Positions 1 to 14,512 are shown, counted from the first letter of the stretch. The stretch is DNA of 64,000 bases from Loxodes magnus (GCA_946699065.1 CAMPDV010000877.1:1-64000), one strand, 5' to 3'. Translations and numbers: made by a program. Notes: generated by a model not told the origin, from the letters alone.

Positions 1-705
1 ACTAAGATTTTTTAATTAATGTTACTTATTATTAAATTAATATGCTAAAAAGAAAAATTATTTAATTTTCAATCTCATTATAAATTTATCTTTCGCTATT
101 TCTTAAATTTTTAATATAATATCTTTATAATATATTATATATAGAGTCTATTTATTTTAAATTGTAAACTTTGCTATTTAATAATCAAAATATTAAAATT
201 TTACATTTTCTTTATAGATATAAAATATTAGCAAACCTCTTTAACTAAGTATAAACTTTTGTACATTTTAGTATATTTTATTACCAATAGCTGTAATAAC
301 CAAGGATTAGTTATCACTTAAAAGCTTATTTTCAAATTAGTTAATTTAAATAACTATCTATTTTAATTATTTACTTTTATAAGGATTAATTTTAAAATCT
401 TTAGAAGTGCATCAAATAAATAATAAAACTAAAAAGAATAAAAGTAACCTGAAAAAGGCAAAAAATATTACAATTTTAAGTATATAATATAAGCATTATA
501 TCGCTGTTTAATCTATTCTAATTTAAATTAAATAATTTCCTAACCATTTCATTATCATTTATCTTTTATAGTTTATTCATTTATAATCCATAAAATATTT
601 AATTGTAAATGTATTTAAATAAATAATTATAAAAGATTAATTATTAATTTAGATGTTTATGATTAATCATGTTCTTATTGTCTGTTTACTCTGGATGACC
701 TCTTA
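1..705. other. gene-poor AT-rich stretch
   Basis: Very AT-rich sequence. I see no convincing reading frame, RNA gene or repeat element here. Confidence 0.5.
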
Positions 706-942
706 ATGAAGAAACAGAGATTTTATTAAATCATTTTACAAACAGAAACCACTATAGTTAATTAATGCATACTCCATAATCCTAACTTTAAAAAATTACA
801 AGACCAGATGATCTTTCAGATGTGTTTCCTTCAAGATTTTGAAACTAATTAGATACCTCTTTAAAATTTAGAGATAATAAAAGATATTTAAAACTCTTAC
901 TCTAATGCGATATAGGACAAAGAAAACAAAAGGATATATTGA
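706..942 (+). CDS. possible small ORF or gene remnant
   Basis: Read with TAA/TAG as Gln, an open frame of 78 codons runs from ATG to a TGA. Its second half has a balanced, protein-like composition (for example FKKLQDQMIFQMCFLQDFE). A neighbouring frame just upstream also looks coding around position 680-780 (YSGWPLNEETEIL). The segment may therefore be a decayed gene or an exon fragment rather than a whole gene. I do not recognise the family. Because only TGA stops translation in this code, an open frame of this length is weak evidence on its own. Confidence 0.3.
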
Positions 943-1549
943 TTATAAAATTGTAATGTTTTAATTATAATTTAGCTATTTATTTAGAAATATATATTTA
1001 TAAATATAAAATAAATAATTAATTATATTTACAATTTAAATTGCTTTTTATATTTTTACTTTTGCAGCTTTTTATAAATTCTAGTAAATTAAATTTTTTA
1101 AATAATCAGCTGTGAATATCAAAATTAGCTTTAATTAAATTAATTTATAAATTACCAAACTTAATTAAAATCTTAAAAGCACCTTAGAAAAATAAGAAAT
1201 AAGAATCTTATTTAAATTAATTAAACAATAGCTAGTTTGATAGTTTACTACTTAAATATGATATTCTAAATATAATTAATTTAAATTTTCAGTTTTTATA
1301 GGATTTATGCTTAGCTACTTTAATAAAAACTAATTAACTTAATAATTTTACTATCAAGTTAAATATCTAATTTTATATTTGGTATTTCGTATATATTTAA
1401 TTATAATAAAACCTTAAGCTTATTGCTTAGATATACCTAAAAGCTATTATATCTGTTTAAAAAATAAATTAGTAGAAATATGATGTAAAATGAAATGCTA
1501 AAATAATATAAAAGGAAATAGTAAATAATAAATGAAAATAGGAAACAAT
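943..1549. other. gene-less AT-rich stretch
   Basis: No coding signal, RNA gene or repeat recognised. Confidence 0.5.
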
Positions 1550-2335
1550 GCTAATTATACTATTTCTATATAACTATTATGATAATCTTTATAATTAGAT
1601 AAAAATATTGATCTAAAATATTAAATATTAAGATATTTAAGGATATATTAATTTTTATTAAAGTATAAAACTTATTTTAAGTCTTTAATTAATGCTAATA
1701 TCAAGAGTAAATAGTAATTTTAGATAAGAGCTTTATGTAATTATTAAAGGACTATGAATTAGAGCTTAACTTTTTATTGTTACTAGATTATTTATTTTTA
1801 AACATTATAATAAATTAAGAAAAATAGTATTTTTAATAGATATTAATTATAATACATGTCAACTAAGAAAGACTAAGAATATATCGACATTTATTTAAAA
1901 GAGTATTAATCAAACTTATTATCAAATAGGAAAATATCTAATAGTTAATTTAAAAAAGATTATTAAAATAAATAAAGAAGACTTATATTTATTATTCTAT
2001 GGCTTTAATATCTATTTTAAATTATATCAATTGTATAAATATTTCAAAATTAATAAATATATCAGCTTATTGCTACATAAGTCATATGCTTATAAGCTTT
2101 TTACTTTTATTATATTTTCTTAATTAAAATTCTATTAATTAAATATTTAATAATATATCTTATTTATTATTAAATAAAAAGCCTCCACGCGGGCTCGAAC
2201 CACGGACCTTTCGCTTACTAAGCGAATGCTCTGCCAACTGAGCCATAGAGGCTGTTAATTTATATATAATAAATATAATTTATACTAAAATGAAGATATA
2301 ATTAGCTAGGTTTATTTTTAACTTATCAACTTATA
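1550..2335. repeat. segmental duplication, copy 1 (with tRNA-Thr)
   Basis: This block recurs, diverged but collinear, at about 45,810-47,113. Shared stretches include the run around gtaattttagataagag and the 60 bp just 3' of the tRNA. The second copy carries a ~0.5 kb insertion at 46,511-47,036 that is absent here, so this copy is the empty-site reference for that element. Confidence 0.75.
2181..2252 (-). tRNA. tRNA-Thr (anticodon AGT)
   Basis: A 72-nt cloverleaf reads on the minus strand. The acceptor stem is GCCTCTA/TGGAGGC, the anticodon stem TTCGC/GCGAA encloses loop TTAGTAA with anticodon AGT, and the T-arm contains GGTTCGAGCCC. A and B boxes are intact. A run of T follows directly in the sense direction (plus strand ...ataaaaa), a pol III terminator. 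The gene is identical to the copy at 13,205. Confidence 0.95.
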
Positions 2336-2864
2336 AGTATTTATATTTTATAATTTATTCTACTATAGATCTATTTATTTCTAAGTTAAGGTTTCGATGA
2401 TAATTAAAATAGCTTAGTTAACTATATCTTATTACATCTTAGAAAGCTTCACTTTCTTTTTTACTATAATTTTAATTTATTTAATCTTCGAAATGTTTTT
2501 TATGAGCAAGCTCAAAATAATAAACTAGAAAAACGAAATTTAAAACTAAATATTAATGCAAGAGATAATACTTATAGAAATGAATAATAATTAAATATCA
2601 TATAAACAGTAATTTAAATTTATTAAAAAAATAGTTAAATTAATTAAGATGTAAGCACTTTATAATTATAATTAAGTAATTAGGTTTTTAACTTAGCACT
2701 TAAATTAAGAAATTAACTTGCTTATGTATTTGTTAAATTAATAATATAGTTGGTATCTAAGTATTTAGCTAATGATGTCTAGTTTTTATTATATTAGTTA
2801 TAAATAAGAATTAACCAGTATAAATAAAAAGTTATTTATTTAGATTTTTTAATATTTATAAAAA
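2253..2864. other. gene-less spacer between tRNA genes
   Basis: AT-rich. The first 80 bp belong to the duplication shared with 47.04-47.11 kb. Nothing else recognised. Confidence 0.5.
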
Positions 2865-2936
2865 AGGACAAGGTGGGAGTCGAACCCACGACCTCTGGAT
2901 CTGCAGTCCAATGCTCTACTACTGAGGTACTTGTCC
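2865..2936 (-). tRNA. tRNA-Cys (anticodon GCA)
   Basis: A minus-strand cloverleaf. The acceptor is GGACAAG/CTTGTCC with U8-A9 next, the anticodon loop CTGCAGA gives GCA, and the T-arm is GTGGGTTCGACTCCCAC. The discriminator base is T, as is usual for Cys. A T-run follows in the sense direction as terminator. Confidence 0.95.
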
Positions 2937-5409
2937 TGTTATTGATTTTTCCTTCAGAATAATAAAATTGAAAGGAATTATATTATAGAGACTAAATGGT
3001 AGAATCTCTTCAATGGATTTAATGATAATAACTGTTAAGTATAATATATTTATAGTTATTAGATTTAATATTATAGTTTATTAATTTAATTAGATATCTT
3101 AAAAATAGAACTGTAGCAAGGATTAATTATAATAGAGATAATTGCATTAAAAATTAGAAATATTTTAATTAATATTCAAATCTTTAATCATTTTATTTTT
3201 TAAGTTAATCTTTTTTTCTATAATATGAAAATAACTCCAAATTTGTAATTCTTCAATTATGTTCTTAACTCTATATCTTAATGTAAAAGATTGTATATTT
3301 ATTATGTTTCAGATATAAAAGTTGCTTACTTTATAGCTCTTACTTTTATTTATATATATGATATTCTAAGTTGATATTTAGAAAATGGATAGAAACTTGT
3401 ATTATTTTAAAGAATTTGGAAGTATTTAGCTTAATAGGTTTATAGGTCTTTAATATTAGTTGTAATTAGCTTAATTGTAATATATTTGCTAAAACTAAAT
3501 ACTAAGAATATTTAATTTAATCTAAAATTTCTTTTCTCAATTTAAAATTTCTAAAATACCTTTCTTGTCTACTGAAATATTTGTAAACTGTTTCTTTATT
3601 ATAATTATATTATAAATACCTTAATATTTATACAACACTTTATAAATTAAAATAACAACCAATTTGGAAACTCTGCTACTTATAATAAGGCTTAAATCAA
3701 TTATAATTGAGATATATAATTAGTATCTAGTATTTTATATATTAAGCTTAAGTCATTTCATACCTTAAGATCCAAATTATTATACCATTATTTACTAGAA
3801 TATCAAGATAAAACTCTAATATAACTAAAATCATACTTAAATAGAAAACAGAACCTTAAGAGATTTCTGGACGTAAACTATTTTACTAAAAGCAACTTAA
3901 AAATCTTAAAAACAAACAATTAGAATCTTTCTAAAATTAGACAGCTTATTATTTAATTAAGGAAATAAGCCTCATGACATCAGTTAAAAAGAATTGCTAG
4001 TGTGAAATTAAAAAATTATGAAAGATTAGTTAAGTTCATAAATTTTATTCGAGTATAGCACAAAAAGTCTCCTAAGAAATATAAATTTTCTTATAAACAC
4101 TTAAAATAATAGAATTTTTATTTTCTTAAGTTCAAATAATTATCTAAAGATACAAAGTAAAATTAGGAAGATATTCCTTACTAAAACCTTAGTTAGATTG
4201 AAGAAATAAATGTTTTAAGCTATTTTATTAACTACAGCAAAGGTTTAAAATAAAATTAGATAAATTAAAAAATTAAATATCAAGACAATATCTTTAATAG
4301 TAGGTTAATTTATAAAAAACTTAATAAAAAAAGTTAGAAGATAATAGAAAATATAGTAGCAATCCTCTATTATACTTTTAGCTCGATAATGAAGATTTTA
4401 TTAAAGAATTTATATTAGCTAATTTAATTTTTTAAAATGCTATATCTCTGATTTTAAAATGATAGAACACATTAATACTTAATTTCAAGCCATAATTTTT
4501 TAATAACTAAGCATGTTTATATATAAAAAACTAAATATGAAAACATAAATACAAAAACCTTTTGGCGTTTATTACTAATAAATTTCATTCTGCTAGTCCA
4601 AAATATTTTTTAATTAATCCTTCATTATTTATCTAAAGCTGAAATTTTCTAAGTATTGAGAAAATTACAAAAGTGATGTGTTATTTAATTATTTTTGGAA
4701 TAACTCAATCTTACAGGATAAAGAAATGAGTTATAAGTAAATATAAAATAGTTTTATATAATCATAAGAGTAACTAGTAAGAATTTATTTCTTCTTATAT
4801 AAAAGCAAGTTTTAAATAAGCATTCTATTTTAATTATTAATATCTAAATATACCTTAAATGTTCATTTTATAGAATTAACTAAAAGTTCTTTATTATTAA
4901 TTTATATCTGAATATCATATTTCAACCACCTATTATTTAAAGCATGATAATTTCGAACTATTTTACTAATATTATAATTAAAAAGAATTAAACTAAGTTT
5001 ATTTTTAATTAATTTGCTTAGTAGAGTATAGCAATCTATTGCTCTAAAATACTTTTTAAACTATTAATAATAAAAGCTTTTATACTTCAAAAATAGGATA
5101 AATATAAATAATTATCGATATATGCTCTTATACTCAAAAAATAGCTAGTTATTTTGAAGCAAAATAATCGTAGATGATTAGTTATTGCTATAAAACTATT
5201 TATTAAAGCTTGCTAAATTTAAGAGGCATATGTTACTATTAATTATCTTGTAAGTACTATTTAATAAATTATTTACTCTTCACATAAGATACCAATTATA
5301 CCCATAACTTTGATGCTAGCTTTTATTATATTTTAAAAATAATAATAGCGAATTATAGTTATTTCACCTCTAATAGTTTCATAACTATAATGAAGTTAAA
5401 TTATTTTGT
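2937..5409. other. gene-less AT-rich stretch
   Basis: About 2.5 kb without a recognisable gene, RNA or element on either strand. Confidence 0.45.
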
Positions 5410-8400
5410 CAGATCTTGAATTTCCAGACTTAGTCTGGATTGCTTTCCTTAAAGACAAATTTATTCATGCTAACTCATCCTTTTTATTATTGGGATATCG
5501 CTTCGGTTAAGTTTACTGCCTAGTATTATTCACTCCTTCTTTATTGCTCAAATTATATATCTCTCAAATTTAATTCCCTCTATACATTTTCTTTGTATAA
5601 AATATCCATTTGGAGTACAATATCGATTATTAAACGATTGGCATAACATTTAATTTTCTTGCTATCATTTTCATTTCAAATATCTTCAATATCTTACAGT
5701 ACGACTAACTCTACTTTAATATCAGTAATACTTTTTTTCTCTTATATAAAGAAATTTTTTCTGGCTGATATTAGGATCATTCATTGTTATATTTTAAAGA
5801 AATATACTATCCGTTAACTCTGCAAAATAATTAAACTTTGCTTCTAACTGTTTGATTCTCATATTTGCTGAAAACAAATTTTAATTTTTTAATTCTTAAT
5901 TTATAGAAATCAAGCATGCAATTTTTCCTTCTTTTTTTGACGTATCTTAAAAGTTTAAGACTTTTCTCTTGCATAATTTATATTCTTTAAGTATATTTTG
6001 CTATTATATTCTGATTGATATGAATCTTTTTTAACTGGGCTTTTTGAGAGAAACTTTCCGCTTTATTATATATAGTAATCAATTATTAAAAAGGAGATAA
6101 AATTATAGAAATAATTAGGAAGAAGCAAGTAAGCTTTATAATTTCATTCTCCATTTAAAGTAAATTTATTAATCAAATGCTTTGTTAGTTCTCTAGTCCC
6201 TCAACTTCTATATCATCTTTGCTTTAACTTTTATAATTTAAGGCTGAAGATTTGATTCTATATAAAACCTTACGATAACTTAGTTATGTTTTGACTTTTT
6301 TCACTTGAAACTTAATTGTATGAAATACTAATTTCAGAACATTCATTTTGATTTAGTAAAATCTACTTACAAAATTGCTAAGCATCGCTTTTAGCCTTAT
6401 ATTTTTAAGGCTCAAATATTTGCATCTCCTTTGTTTTGCTCAGTTTATTTTACATTTCTTTCGCTTTGATCAAAACTTTTGATGCACTTTGTTAAAGTTA
6501 TTCTTGCTATTCAGAAACACTTTTCTTTTCTAGACTTAAGTTGACTAGAGATATTTATCCTTTTTATTCTTCATTTCAAAGTTACTGAATTCTTTGTCTT
6601 TGTTGGTTCAAATGCTAGTGTATCATCTAAATTTTAGACCCAAACTAGAATGCAAATCTAAATAACGAAATAGTGTCTATTTTAGTTCTTAACAGAAATT
6701 TAGTATATTTCTTCTGATGGAAATAGAAAATAGTAAAAATAGCTATTTATAATAGCAGGAGAGTAATAATCATAATATCACTATGGGCTTTTTCTGCAAT
6801 GGCAGCTGTAGTGAAAATATACAAGTTAAGATTAACAATTAGCAAATAGAACTAAAAGCAGTTAATTCTGTCATAATTGTAAGGCCATTGGAGGTAGAAA
6901 AATATTATATAGATTAGTAAAATAATAATGCTGACTATTCCATACTCAAACTCATTGTCTTCCTTTATTATTCTTTAAATGAAAATTAATAAAAGCTACA
7001 TTAAGTATTCTACCATTATTGCTTTAGGCTTCATTTTTATGTGTAAATAAGGATATTTCATATCTTAAAAGTGAGGTTTTGATAAGATCGAAATTGGTAT
7101 CGATATTAATAGTAAGCATAAAGATATGCTAACTTAAGCTATATGCTTAGAAGTCCCACAGCTTGAATGGCAGTCACTTATTAGAAAGGTTTCTTTAAAA
7201 TCTATTTGTTAATCTAAATTTCTATCCAAACCTTGCACACATTAGTAAATTTTGGTTAAAACAAAAAAGGAAGGAAGTAATAGTAAGTCTCCAACATAAG
7301 GTAGTAAAGAAAAAAGAATGAGCCAATTTGCTTTATTTTTAAATATTTCTTGCATCTTAATTCAATTCTTTAAAGAAAGAAAATAAGAGCTATTATAAAA
7401 ATTGCTTCTATACCGAAACTCAAATAAAATAAAATCCAAAAAGTGTTTCTTCCTTTTACTTCAAAAACAAAGATTTGAATAAATTTATCACCTAATTAGC
7501 TTAGGATTTGTAAATCAGGTCCTATTGCGATTTACTAGATAAATTTGATAATAATAATAGCATAGTATAAATCATCTTAAAATGTTTGAGGCTTTTGCTT
7601 TACTAATTTCTTTACTCTTTTTTATTTTCATATTCTTATTCCTAAAATAAAAGTAGCTATGCTTATAATGCTTAATATTAGAAATACTATTATTTTTATC
7701 TTAATACTTCTTGTATAATCTTAAACATGTCTATTTGTGAAAGAGCAGTCTTCATATTTACTAAAATTATCTAAAGGTACTTAAATACTACCATGATACA
7801 AAATTGGAGTTTTGAAATCTCAGACAATAGCACAGCCTGGACAGAATTTTCCGTTATAAACGAAATCATATTAAGCATTATCAACTTCTTTTAAAGTTCT
7901 AAATAGAAATAAAGCATATGCTCTAAAGTTTTAGCTATTGAATTAAACTCTACCACTACATCCTATAAAATCTGATTTCTTTATTTAGTTAAGCATAATA
8001 TGAGGATCGTTGAAATTCTAACCGTTATTTATTAACTCCTTTAAAGCATGTGCTATTATATAAGCTTCATCTCAGAAACATACTTTGTATTGTTCATACA
8101 TATATTGTCCAATTTCTGATTATCATGCTATAGGATGAGTGAAAATTCAACTACCTACGTATAATTTTTTTAATTTTTATACTCCAAACTTCAAAGCATG
8201 CTCATTTTGGACAATATAGTTACCTGAGTTGTGTCGTATAAAAATAAAATCTCCTTATCTTCCTCCTGCGTCATAAAGTTATACTCCAAACTCTACTTAA
8301 GTTTCCACCCAAGCAAACAGAATTATAATTCTTATTTATTTAGCCAGAATATCTTAAATTATAGGCTAATACTTAATAGTTTTTTCTTCTGTGCTCCCAC

Positions 8401-10029
8401 TTAAAAACCAAGGAATAATTCTTAAATTAAGATTGCTAATGATATGAATATCATAAGAGTGAATACTGTCTATAATGTAGTTTGCAATAGCTTTATATTC
8501 TGAAATATTTTCTACATAGATTCCTATTTATTTCCATTTATTTCTTTATATAAACTTTAGGATTGTATTTCCAAATTCTTTGTAATTAGCATAATTGAAT
8601 ACTTATCACTTAAAATCTGCATCTGAAGAATCTTAATTTACCGAAAGAAAAGGAATTTGTACTCCGTATTCGTTCAAAAGATAGGAAGTAGGCTTCATAG
8701 AATCTGCGAATTTGACACAGTGAGCTACTCCTAATTTATCAATATATGGAATTAGATGCTCATTTAATATTCTCTATCGAACCAACTTTATCCATAATCT
8801 ACTTCAAAAGCTTTGAATTCATAATTATCAAGTAATCCCTTTCTTCTATTTGCATCTTCTGCTCCACATCTTATGGTATCTTATACAGCCCAGTTTATCG
8901 GATTAAATTCTCCTTTAGGAGTCAGTAAACTCATTTCATAGGAGAAAGTAAGAGTAATTTTGTTCTGAGGAGGATTTTACGACAATCCAGGCCAAATAAT
9001 CGAAGAAATGGATTGAAAAGTGTGGGCCTGAGAGAGATTATGAGTTATTATATTAAGAGAAGCTTACCTATTTATAATCTCTAAGTTAAGAATTAGCTAT
9101 TCTTAATACTTTTAGTTGAACTATTGAATACTAATATCAATATTGTTTTCCTTTTATTGCTATATGAAATTAGCTAATTTCTCTATATAAAGTTTAAAGT
9201 AATGCCAATTTATATAATTTTCATCTTGTCAATCTTCTTTAAAGGACTGAATTCCGAGAAGACCATTTTCGAAGATTTTATTTCTACTATTTTAGTTTTA
9301 TTTCATTATTAAACTTCCCTGCAAGCCAAAGATTCATGCAAAATTTTACTGTTATAATTTTATTTCTTAAGCAACTTGAAGTATCTAAAGGGTTAGAGTT
9401 TTATTTACCGAAAGAATGAAAACAGTTGTACCAGCTGACATTAGTAAAGATGCTAAATTATCACTAATTTTGTCTTGAATAGTGATGCTATATTTTATGC
9501 GAGACTAGTCTAGATATTTAATGGGTTAGTAATATTCCTTCTAGTTTTGCTAAATTGTCATTACGTTCTAGAAATCATAATATTTCAAAAATTAATTTAA
9601 GAATCTTCCTTCACTTTCATATGATGGATAGATATAGGGAACTTCATTTAGAACAATACTACTAAATTCTTCTTTTCTTGAGCACTTTATATAATGAAGA
9701 TTCTTTTGCTTTGTTTATTCATATAGTAACTAAGAGAACTAGCTTTAACCTAAAAAATCTATTATGAAAGAACTCCTTGAAAAGCTTTTTGTTTCTAATT
9801 TTTGTATGTCATGAAAGCCACTTATTTTGAGTATCTCATGCTATATAAGAATTTAATTTTCATCTTAAGTCTAAGAATATTTCTACAGTTCTTAATGAAT
9901 GTAACTTACTACACTCTAAGTTTCTGATGAGTAGCAAATAGCGAAATTTAGAACACCGTAAGATTAACTTACATAAATAAGATTTAAAAAGAGCAAAATA
10001 GCATTAGACATTTTAATGAGTTGCCTCAT
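5410..10029 (-). CDS. large multi-pass receptor with ANF/ligand-binding-type ectodomain
   Basis: The start MRQLIKMSNAILLFLNLIYV looks like a signal peptide. About 700 residues of ectodomain follow, resembling the ANF-receptor/periplasmic-binding fold (for example NPINWDVQDTIRCGAEDAN, LLNEYGVQIPFLSVNQ). The chain then has a transmembrane helix (about 7,730-7,680) and roughly eight more hydrophobic segments down to about 6,700, including LPYVGDLLLLPSFFVL and VSIIILLIYIIFFYLQW. A polar Gln/Lys-rich tail ends near PDQVWKFKI followed by TGA at 5,412-5,410. Five TGA codons in the ectodomain fall at Trp-like positions and recur in the duplicate at 60.7 kb. The frame shifts by one base at an A-run near 7,331-7,341 and again in the tail near 5,745, so the copy is either mildly decayed or carries homopolymer assembly errors. 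Role inferred: cell-surface sensing; ligand unknown. Confidence 0.75.
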
Positions 10030-10120
10030 AATTAATATTTAGTAGCCTTTAACTAATTTTTTAAATAAATGAATAAAACTATATAATCTTGTATAAACTC
10101 CTATGACTTTAATAATAGCT
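7994..10120. repeat. inverted segmental duplication, copy 1
   Basis: This block is repeated in opposite orientation at 60,596-62,767. It covers about 90 bp upstream of the receptor start codon through the ectodomain to just before the first transmembrane helix. Similarity stops abruptly after ...cctcatattatg in both copies. Confidence 0.9.
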
Positions 10121-13100
10121 ATAATCCTTTAAATTATTTTCGATTATGTTTCTACTATACAATTATAAGATATTTACATAGTCAAAAGTAACTAAAATAA
10201 AAATTAGATAGCCATACGCTATAGTGGAAAATAAAGAATAAACGATATAAACAAACTAATATAATGGATATGCACTTTGCTCTATATAATGCAAACATTT
10301 AATTATTAATAATTCAAAATACTAGGATTTTATTATTTCAAATAATTGTTTATTTATTTTTAAATAAGCTTAACTCTTTCAGCATGATATTTAACAATAT
10401 TCTACGAAAATTCTTTTTAATAAATATTCAACTAATTTAGTAAGGAATAATAATGCTTTAATTTGAAATTAGTTTAATAAGTCTTACTAAAATAAATTTC
10501 TTTATTAAAGTATTTGATGAATTAAGAAAATAGTTTGTAGAATTAATAATTATCTATACTTTGAATTTGTATACAAGCAGCTCGTTTATATTAATTAATT
10601 ATATGGGATATTTATCAACTTTCTTAAGTTAGATTTGAAAATAAATTATTTCTCTTAATTTCTATATGATTTTAGATGATAAGTTTCTATTTTACTTTTA
10701 AATATATTTTTGCCAGAATATGAAATTTGTACCTTTTCCGGAATTTTCAGTTTTCGTTTTAGATTTTGGATAAACTAGAGAATTAAATATTTTGATTTCT
10801 TAATATTCTTGATTCTATCTTTTTCAGCTTAGTGTATTATAATTTTTAAGTAATGCTGCTAGTTATTTTCCTTTTTAATTAAATATTTTACGCCCTTAAT
10901 TTATTTTTCTCTGGTTTGCTGTGTTCTCAAAGGAATATAAATTAATTTGCTTAAATTTTTCAAAGAATTTCCAGTATTAAATAATCCTCTGACTTTGGTA
11001 AATTTTATATTTGATTTATATTAATGGAATCTCTATGCTTGACGAAAAAATTAATTAGGTCTAATTATCCTATTTTGTATAGTATAATTAAAAGAATTAG
11101 TGAAGATAAAAAGAAAGAATCATTTATTGAAGACTGAAATTATATAAATTGAAGAATAAAACATTCTTGCTTAAAATAAAAGTTAAGGGAGTGTAAAATT
11201 CTAGTTAGTTTAGATTTAACTAATTCATTATTTTCAGATGTATCAAACAAATCTATAACTGAATTATTTAGTTCTATCCACTGAGATTTTATTGACTCTC
11301 TTTACTACCAAAGAAATAAAATGATATATATGAAACTAACTATTAACCATGCTTTGACTCTTTATAAATAAACTAATTTACTCGTTATTATTTGTAAGTT
11401 AAGGTATACTTAGTAATAAGATAATGAAATAAGTATAAGGCTAGAGATATTAAGCATATTAATAATACAATGATACTTTATATCTTCTAGATTCATAACC
11501 ATAAATATTATTTATATAGCTATTACATTTTAATATGTTCAGCTTATTTGTTTAATAATTATACCTATTTATTTTACCATACTATCATATTCATTCTATA
11601 AGAGTCAACTATTATTTATTTATTCAACATCATTTCCATTCAGATTCAGTTAACTAATACAAATTACAAGTGACGAAGGAGCAAAAAATGATAGACAATA
11701 TTAAAAAATGTAATTTTAGTGTCACTTAAATAGGTAGGAAACTAATAATAGTTATGACATTTAATAATTTAATAGGCTATTCATCTAAATCATATCTAAC
11801 CTTAATTGATTGCCAAATATAAATTAACTAAATAAAAAGCATTAAATCTTAAATAGCATAACTATCAAGCAATAAATAGTTTTATACTCTTACTTATATT
11901 AAGAAGAAACCTATACCTAGTTACTTTATTTAATTATCAACCATTTTCTTCAAATGCTAAATAAATATTTATTTAATCTATTTATCTATATTTTGTTAGA
12001 CCTCTAGCTCATTAAAGCTATATAATTACAATCTATAAATATAAGTATATAAGGAAAATGCTTAATAAATCATATAAGGAATTATTTAAAATACCTACAT
12101 TTATTAAGATGCTTAGATTAAAATTAAATCTAATACTAAGCTTTTGTACTAAAACCAAACTATTTATGATAACATGTACAACAGAAGTATTAGGTAAGGC
12201 TAGAATGGTTCATTTATAAATTATAATTAAACTTTCCTTAATATTATTATTATTTAACTAAATGTAAAATAAATAAGCTAAATTATGAAAACACTTAATA
12301 ATAATCTTAATTAGTAACTTATTTATTAAATTAAATGCGAATCAATAATTCTTGTAGTGGTATTTCGATCATTTGAATTCCTTCTATTTAGAAAGTAAAA
12401 TGAAGTGTATTAGTAATGGAATTTCAGATTTATTTCTAATTTTATGAATTATCTTTGATGCTAGTTTTTAGATATTTAATGAATTTAACTTTTTATTTAA
12501 TTTACTTAAGAGAAGTTAGAACTAACTGTGCTAGAGCATCTCTATACTTCTTTTGGAAAATATTCTATTTAAATCCTTCTCAAGCAAAAATAAATTTCTT
12601 TAAAAAAATTATTTATTTTATTACATACTCAAAAGGAAAAAATTAGCTAATATAAATTATTTATCTCAAATCAAAAGTAGATAACTAAGGTTAATAAAGA
12701 TAAAATGGAGAGTATATTAATAATTCTTGATATATAAGATAGTTTATTTATCTGGCTTAAACATTTGTTAGATACCCACAATTAAATAATATATTCACAT
12801 AACAATTAAATAATTTATATTAGCTTATATTAATTATTATAATATGTATTAATATAAACTTAGTTAATAATAGTAATTATCTTTATTTAAATGTAATAAT
12901 ACCTTTAAAATTTTAGAAATAGCTAATTAGTAAATTTATATTTGTTTAAGTAGATAACTTAATGTAATTTAATTATTAATTTATAGCTTTATAAAGGGTA
13001 TAGATAAGTATCTTCCTATTAAATACACTATTTTAGAAACTTTCTTAAGTTATAACTATTTAGTTTTCATTAAATAGATATAAATAGTTAAGATTATTTT

Positions 13101-13204
13101 AAGCTTTTTATGTAGTAAAGCAATATAAAACTTAAAAGCTATCTAGTTTTTAATTTAGATATCAATGTTTAGTTTAAATAATTATTATGCTTTATAAATT
13201 AGCA
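10121..13204. other. gene-less AT-rich stretch
   Basis: No gene recognised. It contains the repeat segment 11,918-12,242, listed separately. Confidence 0.45.
11918..12242. repeat. dispersed ~325-bp duplicated segment
   Basis: Nearly identical to 47,114-47,440 (for example both read cattttcttcaaatgctaaa and taacatgtacaacagaag). There it is joined directly to a copy of the tRNA-Thr flank, so the second locus is a mosaic of two source regions. No gene seen inside. Confidence 0.85.
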
Positions 13205-13276
13205 GCCTCTATGGCTCAGTTGGCAGAGCATTCGCTTAGTAAGCGAAAGGTCCGTGGTTCGAGCCCGCGTGGAGGC
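13205..13276 (+). tRNA. tRNA-Thr (anticodon AGT)
   Basis: The 72-nt sequence is identical to the 2,181 gene but in the opposite orientation, with intact A and B boxes and a TTTTTT terminator immediately 3'. The upstream ~10 bp (ataaattag) also resemble the other copy; the rest of the flanks differ. Confidence 0.95.
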
Positions 13277-14049
13277 TTTTTTATATAGTACTAAAAATAT
13301 AAAATTAAGTTTAGTTAATAATTATAAATAAGAAACTAATAAATATATAAAAACAATCTAACTACATAACTATAAGTTAATAAAGCATAATCATTTAACT
13401 ACTACTTAGTTTTCTTTTATTTACTTTAGTAACTAATTTAAAGTATAGGATATATTTAATAAATAAGGATTATTTATTTACATTTCTAGTTATTTAAATT
13501 GCTATTTTGCTTATATCTAATTTTATAAGACATCAAATAAAAAATTATTAAACTCTCTATAATTTAGAATAATATTGATCTAGGTTATAGGCAAAGTTTA
13601 AGAACTAAATGATTAAATTCTTAAAAAAGATTTTAACTAAATTATAGTTAGTTTATGTACAGGAAAATATAAAAGTTCTGTAAATAATTAATTATAAATT
13701 AATTAACAAATAATAATAAACTTACTCAACTAAAATAGAAAAGAATGATAATTAAAAGTTTAAATATTTATCATTTTTCTACATAATAATTAAAGGTTTA
13801 AACTTTATCTTAGTTTTATTATTTCCTAAAATTGTATACTTTGTAGTTAAAGCATAATATTAAATGAAATTATATTAATCTAACTGTATAGTTAAATTAA
13901 ATAATAACCTATATAGCCCTCTTATTATAATTAAAGTTGGTTGCTAAGAAATAAATATTTTAGTATAATAGTTTATAGCTTATAATTTGAATATTATCAT
14001 TTCTCTATTTATCTCTTGTTTATTAGTATTTTAATTATTAACTTCTATC
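13277..14049. other. gene-less AT-rich stretch
   Basis: Nothing recognised. Confidence 0.5.
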
Positions 14050-14512
14050 TTGTTTATCGTTGCATACATACAAATGTTGTAAACAATTATCATAGATTGT
14101 GTAAGCAATATTTATATTATGAACCTTTTATTGCTTCATCTTTATTTATTTCTCTAATGCCTTCCTGTAGCTTTCGTTTCTTTAAATAAGCTCTGATGTT
14201 AGTAAGAATATATTAGCTCCTTTAAAGATCTTCATATTTATAAGATATAGACTAACACTTATCTTCTCTTTACTTTTATCTTGGAGTTTTTATTTCTCAT
14301 TAAACTCAAAAATGAGAAAAGCAAAGAATTGCATAATAATAAGAAATATAATGATTTTTAATAGTTAAAATAATAGTAGCAATAATAATCTTAGCAAGCT
14401 TTATAAATATATTATCACTGAAAACAAAGGATTAATTCTTCCACAACCACTACTATAATAAAAGAAAATAACTACTTACCTCTTAAGTCAGGCTTAGCTA
14501 TAATGAAAATTA
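14050..14512 (-). pseudogene. decayed member of the four-TM family
   Basis: Parts of the four-transmembrane family described at 31,445 are recognisable on the minus strand: LQFFAFLIFEFNEKQKLQDK and SKEKISVSLYLI match the second TM segment, the cytoplasmic loop and the start of TM3. Upstream, VVVEELILCFQ matches TM1. The frames no longer join and the third and fourth helices are eroded, so this is a relic. It lies between a tRNA-Thr gene and a LINE fragment. Confidence 0.65.
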